Assembly: GCA_035476635.1 (NCBI GenBank)
Contig: DATILI010000080.1
Coordinates: 1 to 7,442 of the forward strand
DNA from: DATILI01 sp035476635
Lineage (GTDB): Bacteria; Pseudomonadota; Gammaproteobacteria; Burkholderiales; Burkholderiaceae_C
Direction of reading: 5' to 3'
Length of the DNA: 7,442 bases
Numbering within the stretch: the first letter of the stretch is position 1; every line of letters starts with the position of its first letter. The notes beneath the pieces were generated by a model. It did no database searches. It was not told the DNA's origin and saw only the letters and a program-made list of their open reading frames with translations. The translations under genes were made by a program, and so were the position numbers. Shown piece after piece: positions 1 through 6,231 of this stretch.

Positions 1-1170
1 CTGCCCCACCGGCACTGGCGAGCTGGTCTCCGTGTCAAGGATGCGAATCTCATTGCCGGGGATAGCAATGCCGTGCGTGCCCCAGCGGATCGCGTCCTTG
101 GGCATGTAGGTATCCACCGTGTGCGTTTCGCTCAGGCCATACCCGGACTCGAACGACTGGCAGTTCGGCGCATGTTCGCGCCATTGCCTCGCCAACGGCT
201 CGGTGAAGGCGATGCCGAAGCTGGTGACCGAGTTCATCAACAGGCTGGACAAGTCGTAGTCGCGCGCCCCCGGCACCTGCATGCACGCCACATTCATGGG
301 CGCGATGCTGTACCAGGAGCTGACGCGGTGACGCGCGATCGCCTGCAGGGTGGCCACAGGATCGAACCGATACAGCATCACACAGGTGGCGCCCGTGTAC
401 ACCGTCACGTTGACGCCCATCACCATGCCCGCGATGTGGTACAGAGGCGCGACGGCGAGCAGCATGTCGCTTCCCCGCAGGCCGTTGCAGTCGGCCGCCG
501 CCGCGCTCTTGTAGATCGCATTCCGATAGCTCAGCATCGCGCCCTTGGGCAAGCCGGTGGTGCCCGAGGTGTAGGTCATGAGGGCGATGTCATCCAGCGC
601 GATGGCGGCCTCGGGCGCGGCCGCGCCGCTGCGGGTGGCCGTGAGAAAGTCTTCGCAGCCCGTCGGCAGGTTGCGCGGTTCACGTTGCAACGCCAGCAGC
701 TCGGCCGGGATGTCGATGCTGGACGCTTCGGCGGGCAGCAGCTCGGCATAGCCGGTGGCGAACACGTGCGTGACCGCGGTTTGAGCCCGCACCTTGTCGA
801 CGATGGGCACGAGCGTATCCGCGGCGACGATCACGCGGGCCTTCAGGTCGTCCAGCTGGTACTGCAGCTCGTGTTCCTTGAACAGCGGCCCGCAGGGGCA
901 GACGATGGCGCCCAGCTTCTGGATGCCGTAGTGCGCCATGACGTACTGCGGGCAGTTGTTCATGAACAGGGCGACCGGCTCGCCCTTGCGCACGCCCACT
1001 TGCGCCAGCCGGGCGGCGAAGGCATCGCTGGCGCGGTCGAGCTCGGCGTAGCTGATGGTGCGGCCGTACCAAAGGTAGGCGGGCTTGTCGGGCTGCTCGC
1101 GCGCGTGCTGGCGCAGGTATTCATGCAGCGGCCGTTCGGTGTAGCGGGGTGTCTCCATGGTGTCACTCAT
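1..1170 (-). CDS. AMP-forming acyl-CoA ligase (ANL superfamily), C-terminus cut by window edge
   Basis: Family members join a carboxylic acid to CoA in two steps through an acyl-adenylate, in the cytoplasm. The minus-strand frame from 1170 to base 1 is open for 390 codons. The ATP-binding P-loop YTSGTTGLPKG lies at residues 200-210, PLYHIAG at 242-248, and the adenylate motif YGLSETH at 344-350, followed by WGTHGIAIPG near 363. The final 130-170 residues of the family's usual 510-560, with the TGD motif, the hinge and the catalytic lysine, lie beyond the left edge. ATG 1170 is chosen because AGGA (plus-strand 1178-1181) sits 7 nt upstream; an in-frame ATG at 1158 is less well placed. The gene diverges from a TetR gene and probably shares its operators. 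Substrate is unknown: medium or long-chain fatty acid, or an aromatic acid, are all possible. Neighbours of this kind in Burkholderiales often include liv-type transport genes, so the cluster probably continues leftward. Confidence 0.93.
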   Translation of the reverse strand, partial: MSDTMETPRYTERPLHEYLRQHAREQPDKPAYLWYGRTISYAELDRASDAFAARLAQVGVRKGEPVALFMNNCPQYVMAHYGIQKLGAIVCPCGPLFKEHELQYQLDDLKARVIVAADTLVPIVDKVRAQTAVTHVFATGYAELLPAEASSIDIPAELLALQREPRNLPTGCEDFLTATRSGAAAPEAAIALDDIALMTYTSGTTGLPKGAMLSYRNAIYKSAAAADCNGLRGSDMLLAVAPLYHIAGMVMGVNVTVYTGATCVMLYRFDPVATLQAIARHRVSSWYSIAPMNVACMQVPGARDYDLSSLLMNSVTSFGIAFTEPLARQWREHAPNCQSFESGYGLSETHTVDTYMPKDAIRWGTHGIAIPGNEIRILDTETSSPVPVGQ

Positions 1171-1216
1171 TCAAGGTTCCTAGGGTTTGCCCGGGGCAGT
1201 CGGGCGGAAAGAACGC

Positions 1217-1245
1217 TTGCAGGATATACCGCGCGGTAGAAAAAT
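1217..1245 (+). promoter_or_regulatory. Possible sigma70-type promoter for the TetR gene
   Basis: TTGCAG at 1217-1222 (4 of 6 to the -35 consensus) and AAAAAT at 1240-1245 (4 of 6 to the -10) are 17 bp apart. Transcription would begin near 1252, within or just before the second palindrome and about 2 nt before ATG 1254. The first palindrome lies between the two boxes, so a bound repressor would block polymerase. The assignment is by eye and weak. Confidence 0.3.
1227..1238. promoter_or_regulatory. Operator candidate 1, palindrome TACCGCGCGGTA
   Basis: This is a perfect 12-bp palindrome in the gap between the divergent ligase and TetR genes. Its TACC-N4-GGTA pattern recurs 21 bp downstream, and GA follows both copies. 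Short palindromes placed like this, between a TetR gene and its divergent neighbour, are usual TetR-dimer binding sites. The binding protein is inferred to be the adjacent TetR. Confidence 0.6.
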
Positions 1246-1246
1246 A

Positions 1247-1260
1247 CTACCCCATGGTAG
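1247..1260. promoter_or_regulatory. Operator candidate 2, CTACC-CCAT-GGTAG
   Basis: Five-base inverted arms (1247-1251 and 1256-1260) flank a CCAT centre. It repeats the TACC-N4-GGTA design of the first site with the centre moved 21 bp, two helical turns, so both sites would present the same DNA face. It covers the ATG at 1254, so a bound dimer would sit at the transcript or translation start of the TetR gene, which fits autorepression. Confidence 0.58.
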
Positions 1261-1916
1261 AACGCATGCGACAAGACCCCGTGACGGGCCGCCAGAAGGC
1301 GGCCACACCCGCAACCGACTCCAAGCGGGAACGCATCCTGCGAGCCGCCGAACGGCTGTTCCACGAGCAGGGCTACGCCGACACCACCATCGACCAGATC
1401 GTGCGCGAACTGGGCGTCACCAAGCCCTACGTCTACTACTACTTCCGCAACAAGCAGGAGATCTTCGAAGTGCTGTCGTGGGAACCCTCGGTGGCCTGCT
1501 TCACGGTGCTCGACCTGCCGCCCGGCGACGCGCGTCCGGCCCACGAGAAGGTCGCGCAGGGCCTGCAGGCCCTGATCCGCCACACCATCGAGTACTACCC
1601 TTCGGCCTTCTTTGCCTACCGCGACCCGCAGGCGTTCCGGCCCGAGTTTGCGGTGGCGCTGAAGAAGATCGCGCACCACTTCTACGGCCAGCTGTGCCCG
1701 CTGATGGAGCAGGCGCGCGCCGAAGGCACGATGGACTTCGCCGAGACCAAGGTCACGGCGCTGGCCGCATGCAGCATTCCCGGCTTTCTCTACAGCTGGT
1801 ACCGGCCCGATGGCCGGCTCGACCCCGAATCCATGGTGCAGGAACTCACCGCGCTGGCCTGGCGTGTGATCGGCCTGCGCGTATTGCCAACCTCAACCCC
1901 CAGGAGTTCAACATGA
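1254..1916 (+). CDS. TetR/AcrR-family transcriptional repressor
   Basis: This is a DNA-binding, ligand-released repressor. From ATG 1254 it has 220 residues, normal for the family. The N-terminal helix-turn-helix domain spans about residues 24-72: SKRERILRAAERLF opens it, TTIDQIVRELGV is the first HTH helix region, and TKPYVYYYFRNKQEIF is the recognition helix and its characteristic YYYF/K end. The rest is the variable helical ligand pocket, with no recognisable sub-family. The start is uncertain: ATG 1254 and in-frame ATG 1266 (216 residues) both lack a good Shine-Dalgarno, and 1254 lies inside a candidate operator. An upstream in-frame ATG at 1149 would run into the divergent ligase gene and is unlikely. 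The TGA at 1914-1916 overlaps the next gene's ATG, so repressor and binding protein are probably co-transcribed and translationally coupled. Ligand is unknown; an acyl-CoA made by the ligase is a reasonable guess. Confidence 0.9.
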   Translation: MVERMRQDPVTGRQKAATPATDSKRERILRAAERLFHEQGYADTTIDQIVRELGVTKPYVYYYFRNKQEIFEVLSWEPSVACFTVLDLPPGDARPAHEKVAQGLQALIRHTIEYYPSAFFAYRDPQAFRPEFAVALKKIAHHFYGQLCPLMEQARAEGTMDFAETKVTALAACSIPGFLYSWYRPDGRLDPESMVQELTALAWRVIGLRVLPTSTPRSST

Positions 1917-3172
1917 GATTCACCCGTTGCGCCATGGCGCTTGCCGCCCTCGCCGCCGCTGGCGGCGTTGCCGCCCAGCAAGCCACATTCAAGATCGCCT
2001 ACATCGACCCGCTCTCGGGCCCGTTCGCCAACGTCGGCGAGCTGATGCTGTCCCACGTGCAGCATGCGGTACAGGACATCAACGCCCAGGGCGGCGTGCT
2101 GAAGAACGGCAAGGGCCCCGGCGTGCAGTTGCAGCTGCTGCAGTTCGACAGCAAGCTCTCGGTGCAGGAAAGCCAGAGCGCGCTGCAGGCCGCCATCGAC
2201 CAGGGCGCGCGCGCCATCGTCACCGGCGGCTCGGGTTCCTCGGTCGTCGCCGGCCTGGTCGCCTCAGCCGCGCGCCACAACGAGCGCAACCCCGACAAGG
2301 CCGTCCTGGTGCTGAACCACTCGTCGATCGATCCCGACCTGACGGGCAAGGCCTGCAGCTTCTGGCACTTCCAGTTCGAGGCCAACACGGCCATGAAGAT
2401 GAAGGCCATCGCCAACTACATCAAGAAGCAGGCCGACGTGAAGAACGTGTTCCTGTTCAACCAGGACTACGCGCATGGCAGGCAGTGGGCGAAGTACGGC
2501 CAGGAACTGGTGGGGCTGGCGCGCCCGGACGTCAAGTTCGTCGGCTCCGACCTGCACCCGATCGGCCGCGTGAAGGACTTCGCGCCCTACGTCTCCAAGA
2601 TCAAGACGACCGGCGCCGACACCCTGATCACCGGCAACTGGGGCCAGGACATGACGCTGTTGCTGAAGGCCGCGGGCGACGCCGGCTACAGCCTGCGCTA
2701 CTTCAACCACAGTGCCGGCGCCGTCCCCGGCACGGTGCTGGCGGTGTCGCAGAGCAAGGTGGCCCGGCTGACCTGGGTGGCCGAGTGGCACCCAGGGCAG
2801 GAAGGCATGCCCAGGGTGGATGCACTGGCGAATTCGTACAAGGCCAAGACCGGCAAGGAGTTCCTTGGGCCGCGTCTGGACATGACCGCGCGCATATTGG
2901 CTGTGGCGATCGACCGGGCCAAGTCGCTGGAGCCGGTGAAGATCGCGCGGGCGATGGAAGACCTGAGCTTCGATTCCGTGGTGGGTCCGGTACGGATGCG
3001 CGGCGAGGACCACCAGTTGCTGTTGCCGCAGGTGGTGAACACGATCGCGCCGGTGGACGGAAAGACGGTGAAGGCCGGCTGGGAAGGCACGAACTGGGGC
3101 TTCGCGACCGACGCCGTGTACACCGGCAATGAGCTGGCCCAGGGGACGGAGTGCAGGATGCAGCGGCCGTAG
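1913..3172 (+). CDS. LivK-type ABC transporter substrate-binding protein (periplasmic)
   Basis: This is a type I periplasmic binding protein of the branched-chain amino acid/amide class, 419 residues. Residues 1-21 form a Sec signal peptide (basic MRFTR, Ala-rich core, likely cleavage after VAA before QQATFK) with no lipobox, so the product is probably free in the periplasm. The mature start, KIAYIDPLSGPFANVGE, is the usual first strand and ligand loop; GGSGSSVVAGL near residues 103-113 and NQDYAHGRQWAK around 180-195 fit the fold. A paired Cys is plausible at the GKACSFWHF stretch, and the tail ends in ECRMQRP. AGGAG at 1902-1906 lies 6 nt before the ATG, and the start overlaps the TetR stop by 4 bases. 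Homologues near acyl-CoA ligases often serve aromatic or fatty acid uptake rather than amino acids. No permease or ATPase follows: the next gene is a regulator, so the protein depends on genes elsewhere, perhaps beyond the left edge. Confidence 0.92.
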   Translation: MRFTRCAMALAALAAAGGVAAQQATFKIAYIDPLSGPFANVGELMLSHVQHAVQDINAQGGVLKNGKGPGVQLQLLQFDSKLSVQESQSALQAAIDQGARAIVTGGSGSSVVAGLVASAARHNERNPDKAVLVLNHSSIDPDLTGKACSFWHFQFEANTAMKMKAIANYIKKQADVKNVFLFNQDYAHGRQWAKYGQELVGLARPDVKFVGSDLHPIGRVKDFAPYVSKIKTTGADTLITGNWGQDMTLLLKAAGDAGYSLRYFNHSAGAVPGTVLAVSQSKVARLTWVAEWHPGQEGMPRVDALANSYKAKTGKEFLGPRLDMTARILAVAIDRAKSLEPVKIARAMEDLSFDSVVGPVRMRGEDHQLLLPQVVNTIAPVDGKTVKAGWEGTNWGFATDAVYTGNELAQGTECRMQRP

Positions 3173-3271
3173 ACCTCCAGCAGCTATCCTATGGCGTCAA
3201 GCGCGGATGTCGGGTGAGATCGAGCCCCGAGCCTGAAGCGTACAACGGAACAGGCGAAACAGGACGCGGCC

Positions 3272-4216
3272 ATGATCCAAAGCAGTCCCTGCGCAGAGGC
3301 GCAAACCAGCTACATGCAATTGCGCAAAGGGATTGATCTGGAACGCCTGAAACGACTCGAGCAGGAAGACCCGGCCGATCCAACCCGTGCTGTCGAACCA
3401 CTGGTGCTCACGCACAGCAAGGACCTGGGCTGGACCGACTTGCTGGTGTGGGAGCAGGTGGCACAGACCCAGGAGTTCTACCTTCCACCCAACAACTGCT
3501 ACGACGTCTATATCCGACAGGCCGTGTCTTCCCCTGTTGTGCAATGGCGAGATGGCGTGCTGGACGTGCGCCACCATGCCACCGGCGAAGTAGTGGTGGC
3601 GCCGCCGTACCGCGCAATGTATTTCCGCACCTTCGGCCCCGGCCAGAACTTGCATCTGAGCCTGACGCCCGAGCTGCTGATGCGCGCGGCGGGCGCGGAC
3701 CGGCCGAGCGCTACCGTGCGCCTGCGCAACAGCTTCGGCGACCGGGACCCGGTGATTGCCGGCATGGGCCGGATCCTTCTCGACTACGTCAAGTCGCCGG
3801 GTGAACGCTCTCGAGATTTCCTGGAATCCGCGAGCATTGCGCTGGCCGTGCGGCTATTGGAGTGCTATGCGGAGCAAAGCGCCCCCACCAATGGAAAACT
3901 CAACTCTGCGCAACAGGCTCGGATCGACGAATATTTGCACGGCCACCTGGACGGCCGGGTGTCGCTGAAAGGCATGGCGCAATTGCTGGGCATGAGCCCC
4001 TACGCCTTGCATCGCGCTTTCAAGGCCACGTACTGCCTGCCGCCGTTGCGCTACTCGCTGCAGTTGCGGATGCGCCGCGCTCGCGCGCTCGTGGAAGGGA
4101 CGCGCAAGCCCATCGGAGAGATCGCCGCCGAAGTGGGCTTTGGCGAACTGGCGCACTTCACCAACACGTTCCGAAAGCACTGGGGCGTCGCACCCAGCCG
4201 ACTGCGCGAACGTTGA
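3272..4216 (+). CDS. AraC-family transcriptional regulator
   Basis: A 314-residue regulator with the usual AraC/XylS layout. The N-terminal half (about residues 50-200) looks like a beta-rich ligand-sensing domain, including GEVVVAPPYRAMYF and GQNLHLSLTPELL. The DNA-binding domain is C-terminal: first HTH about residues 231-251 (SLKGMAQLLGMSPYALHRAF), linker helix with LRMRRARALVEG, second HTH about 281-302 (IGEIAAEVGFGELAHFTNTF), ending in the family-typical W-GVAPSRLRER. AGGA at 3261-3264 lies 7 nt before the ATG. It has no glutamine amidotransferase-like N-domain, so it is not of the GbdR/CdhR type known from carnitine and betaine pathways. It lies upstream of the binding-protein/BKACE pair in the same direction with a 121-bp gap, and most likely activates them in response to the substrate. 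Confidence 0.92.
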   Translation: MIQSSPCAEAQTSYMQLRKGIDLERLKRLEQEDPADPTRAVEPLVLTHSKDLGWTDLLVWEQVAQTQEFYLPPNNCYDVYIRQAVSSPVVQWRDGVLDVRHHATGEVVVAPPYRAMYFRTFGPGQNLHLSLTPELLMRAAGADRPSATVRLRNSFGDRDPVIAGMGRILLDYVKSPGERSRDFLESASIALAVRLLECYAEQSAPTNGKLNSAQQARIDEYLHGHLDGRVSLKGMAQLLGMSPYALHRAFKATYCLPPLRYSLQLRMRRARALVEGTRKPIGEIAAEVGFGELAHFTNTFRKHWGVAPSRLRER

Positions 4217-4222
4217 CACCGC

Positions 4223-4240
4223 CCTGGGGCAAACCCCAGG
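4223..4240 (+). terminator. Stem-loop after the AraC gene, terminator-like without a T-run
   Basis: CCTGGGG (4223-4229) and CCCCAGG (4234-4240) form a perfect 7-bp GC-rich stem around a CAAA loop, starting 6 bases after the AraC stop. No T-run follows on either strand, so it is not a classical intrinsic terminator. It could pause polymerase, stabilise the upstream mRNA 3' end, or act with a downstream signal. A DNA-level role is also possible. Confidence 0.4.
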
Positions 4241-4283
4241 CTGCGCCAGAAAAGCGCAAGCGACGCAGTTTTATCCAAACGCC

Positions 4284-4317
4284 TGCAGACCCTTGCAGCG
4301 AAGAATTGGGTCCTTCG
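4284..4317 (+). promoter_or_regulatory. Possible activator/promoter region upstream of the Bug gene
   Basis: TGCAG occurs at 4284-4288 and again at 4294-4298, exactly 10 bp later, with a related CGCAG at 4264-4268. CGAAG (4299-4303) and CTTCG (4313-4317) are inverted arms 9 nt apart. TTGCAG at 4293-4298 could serve as a -35 box, but no good -10 follows, as expected of an activator-dependent promoter. AraC proteins usually bind direct repeats about two turns apart, so this is a suggestion only. Confidence 0.25.
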
Positions 4318-4325
4318 TACACCGC

Positions 4326-4330
4326 AGGAG
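4326..4330 (+). promoter_or_regulatory. Ribosome binding site AGGAG that favours the GTG start
   Basis: AGGAG lies 7 nt before GTG 4338 but 19 nt before the in-frame ATG at 4350. The spacing favours GTG as the start of the Bug/TctC-type gene. Confidence 0.7.
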
Positions 4331-4337
4331 CCTCCCC

Positions 4338-5318
4338 GTGAAACCTTCCATGCACCGCCGCGCCGTCCTGGCCCTGGCCACACTGTCCGCCGTGGGGGTG
4401 CACGCCCAGGCGTTCCCTTCCAAGCCCTTGACCCTGGTGGTGCCCTACCCGGCAGGTGGACCGGCCGACGTCACCGCTCGGCAGATGCTGCCCAGCCTGC
4501 GCAAGTCGCTGGGCCAGCCTGTGATCGTGGACAACGTAGCCGGCGCGAGCGGGGCACTGGGCATTCAGAAGCTGCTCCATGCGCCACCCGATGGCCACCA
4601 ATTTCTAATGGGCACACCCAGCGACGTGGTTCTCGCACCGCTGGCGCTTGCCGCCGTGAAGCACAAACCGGAGCAGTTGCGCCTGCTGGGACTGGCCTCG
4701 CGGGCACCGCTGGTGCTCGTCAGCGGGATGCAGTTGCCCGCGCGCAAGCTGGAAGAGCTGCTGGTTGAAGTGCGCAAGCCGGGCGCCAGGGAATACAGCT
4801 ATGGCAGCATCGGCTCCGGGTCGCTCTACCACCTGGTGGGCGAAGATTTTGCTGCGCGCATGAAGCTGCGCATGATCCACGTTCCCTACAAGGGGATGGC
4901 GCCGCTGCTGCAGGACGTGATGGGTGGATTGGTCGACGTGGCTTTTTTGCCCTCGGCCGGCAACCTCGCAGACCTGATTTCCCAAGGCAAGTTGCGCGCC
5001 TATGCCGTCACCGACCGTCAGCGGCTGACGCGCCTGCCCGAGTTGCCGACCATGGCCCAAGCCATTGACCTGAAAGACTTCGAGTACGAAATCTGGGGCG
5101 GGCTGTTCGTCTCGCGTTCGCTGCCTGCCAACCTTGCGCAGCGTCTGCACTCTGCCGTGAAGGAAGCGCAGCAGGACCCGGAATTTCGATCGCAAATCGA
5201 AGCCACGGGTGCGACACCCGGCAACCCGATGAGCCTGGAGGAAGCCGAGCGCTTCCTGACCGATCAGACCGCGCGCTACCGGCGCCTGGCGCAGGCCGTG
5301 AAGCTTGAACCTCAATAA
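4338..5318 (+). CDS. Bug/TctC-family tripartite tricarboxylate transporter solute-binding protein
   Basis: A periplasmic extracytoplasmic binder of the Bug (Bordetella uptake gene) family; characterised members bind carboxylates or amides for the TctA/TctB membrane system or act in signalling. It has 326 residues, normal length. The signal peptide runs to about residue 25 (HRRA, hydrophobic core, HAQA, then FPSKPLTLVVPYP). Family motifs are YPAGGPAD at 37-44 (first ligand loop), GSIGSGSLYHLVGE and HVPYKGMAPLLQDVMGG in the middle, and a tail ending AVKLEPQ. GTG 4338 is chosen over ATG 4350 because of the Shine-Dalgarno spacing. It lies between an AraC regulator and a DUF849 enzyme, whose ATG starts 19 bp after this stop, suggesting one transcript and a shared substrate. 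No tctA or tctB is present, which is common for Bug genes. Ligand is unknown; a keto acid or its precursor is an inference. Confidence 0.92.
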   Translation: MKPSMHRRAVLALATLSAVGVHAQAFPSKPLTLVVPYPAGGPADVTARQMLPSLRKSLGQPVIVDNVAGASGALGIQKLLHAPPDGHQFLMGTPSDVVLAPLALAAVKHKPEQLRLLGLASRAPLVLVSGMQLPARKLEELLVEVRKPGAREYSYGSIGSGSLYHLVGEDFAARMKLRMIHVPYKGMAPLLQDVMGGLVDVAFLPSAGNLADLISQGKLRAYAVTDRQRLTRLPELPTMAQAIDLKDFEYEIWGGLFVSRSLPANLAQRLHSAVKEAQQDPEFRSQIEATGATPGNPMSLEEAERFLTDQTARYRRLAQAVKLEPQ

Positions 5319-5337
5319 CCGATCATCGTCAGAACCC

Positions 5338-6231
5338 ATGCAAGACACCGTCATCATTACCTGCGCCCTGACAGGCGCGGGCCCGCTGTCCAGGAATCCC
5401 GCCCACCCGGTCACGCCGCGCCAGATCGCTGAGTCAGGCCTCGCCGCCGCCGAGGCCGGCGCAGCTGTCCTGCACGTGCACGTTCGCGACCCGGTCACGG
5501 GTGAGTTCTCGGGCGAACTTGGGCTTTATGAGGAAGCCGTGGGCTTGATTCGCGAAGGCAACCCAGAGGTGATTCTCAATCTCACCACAGGGCTGGGCTC
5601 GGGCTTCTATCCCAAGGACCCGCTTTTGCCGATCGAGGCTGGGCCAGGCACGCACATCTGGAGCGCGCAGCGGCGCATGGAGCACGTGCTCAGGCTCAAG
5701 CCCGAGATCTGCACGCTGGACCTCGTGACCGGCCAGGTGTTCGGCGGCATCGTCATCAGCACCGAGCAGGTCTTGACCCGCATGGCAACGATGGCGCGCG
5801 AGGCGGGAGTGAAGCCGGAAATCGAGCTTTTCGACAGCGGCGACGCCGTGCTGGCCAAGCACCTGATCGGCACAGGCGCACTGGACGGCCCCGGCATGTA
5901 CTCGTTTGTCATGGGCCTGAATTTCGCGGTGCCCGCCGATACCGAGAGCATGGTGTACCTGCGCAACCTGCTCCCACGAGGCGCGCAGTGGCAGGGCTTC
6001 GGCATCGGCCGCAATCAGTTTCCCATGGCATTGCAGTCGGCGCTGCTGGGCGGCCATGTGCGCGTGGGCATGGAAGACAACGCCTTCATCTCAAAAGGCG
6101 TGCTGGCCGAGAGCAACGCCCAACAAGTCAGGAAGGCCCGCCGCCTGGTCGAGGACCTGGGTCCCTCGGTAGCCAATCCAGCGCAGGCCCGTCAGATTCT
6201 CGGGCTGGTGCCACGGACGTGTACCGTTTGA
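5338..6231 (+). CDS. Beta-keto acid cleavage enzyme (BKACE, DUF849)
   Basis: The family uses a divalent metal, normally zinc, to condense a beta-keto acid with acetyl-CoA and release acetoacetate plus the CoA ester of the shortened acid. From ATG 5338 it has 297 residues, the usual size for a single TIM-barrel domain. The metal-ligand pair HVH is at residues 46-48 within VLHVHVRDPVTG, the same numbering as the two histidines of the characterised enzyme Kce. GGHVRVGMEDN at 238-248 supplies the conserved Arg242, Glu246 and Asp247, matching the spacing of catalytic Arg, third metal ligand and Asp. LTGAG at 11-15 and NLTTGLG at 81-87 are also typical. All recognised key residues are present, so the enzyme should be active. 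A TTG at 5305 would add 11 residues overlapping the previous gene and is unlikely. The Shine-Dalgarno before 5338 is weak, so translation may rely on coupling. Substrate is undefined. Confidence 0.93.
   Translation: MQDTVIITCALTGAGPLSRNPAHPVTPRQIAESGLAAAEAGAAVLHVHVRDPVTGEFSGELGLYEEAVGLIREGNPEVILNLTTGLGSGFYPKDPLLPIEAGPGTHIWSAQRRMEHVLRLKPEICTLDLVTGQVFGGIVISTEQVLTRMATMAREAGVKPEIELFDSGDAVLAKHLIGTGALDGPGMYSFVMGLNFAVPADTESMVYLRNLLPRGAQWQGFGIGRNQFPMALQSALLGGHVRVGMEDNAFISKGVLAESNAQQVRKARRLVEDLGPSVANPAQARQILGLVPRTCTV

Noticed and set aside
73..1239. A 388-codon plus-strand open frame opposite the acyl-CoA ligase
   Set aside because: It is antisense to a frame with unmistakable ANL motifs, its composition is rich in Arg, His and Gly as expected of a GC-rich shadow, and it has no recognisable domain.
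1149..1253. Longer TetR start at ATG 1149
   Set aside because: It would overlap the divergent ligase start and its ribosome site, and place both operators within coding sequence. The extra 35 residues look unlike a TetR N-terminus.
1187..1912. Upstream in-frame extension of the LivK-type protein, giving 661 residues
   Set aside because: The extension overlaps the TetR gene out of frame and is Arg/Pro/Gly-rich shadow sequence. The true start at 1913 has AGGAG at the right spacing and a signal peptide.
1927..3132. A 401-codon plus-strand frame inside the LivK-type gene
   Set aside because: Shadow frame: low-complexity Arg/Gly/Ala composition and no motifs, while the overlapping frame is a clear binding protein.
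3195..3240. CGAGCC direct repeat before the AraC gene as an operator
   Set aside because: Two adjacent copies of a short GC-rich hexamer are expected by chance here, and no other signal supports it.
5305..5337. TTG start that would lengthen the BKACE by 11 residues
   Set aside because: The added residues are not family-like, the codon overlaps the Bug gene, and ATG 5338 gives histidine numbering identical to Kce.
4605..5498. A 297-codon minus-strand frame across the Bug and BKACE genes
   Set aside because: Antisense to two well-supported genes, no motifs, and it spans their boundary.
5434..6057. A 207-codon minus-strand frame opposite the BKACE gene
   Set aside because: Antisense shadow of a gene with all its catalytic motifs; no domain seen.
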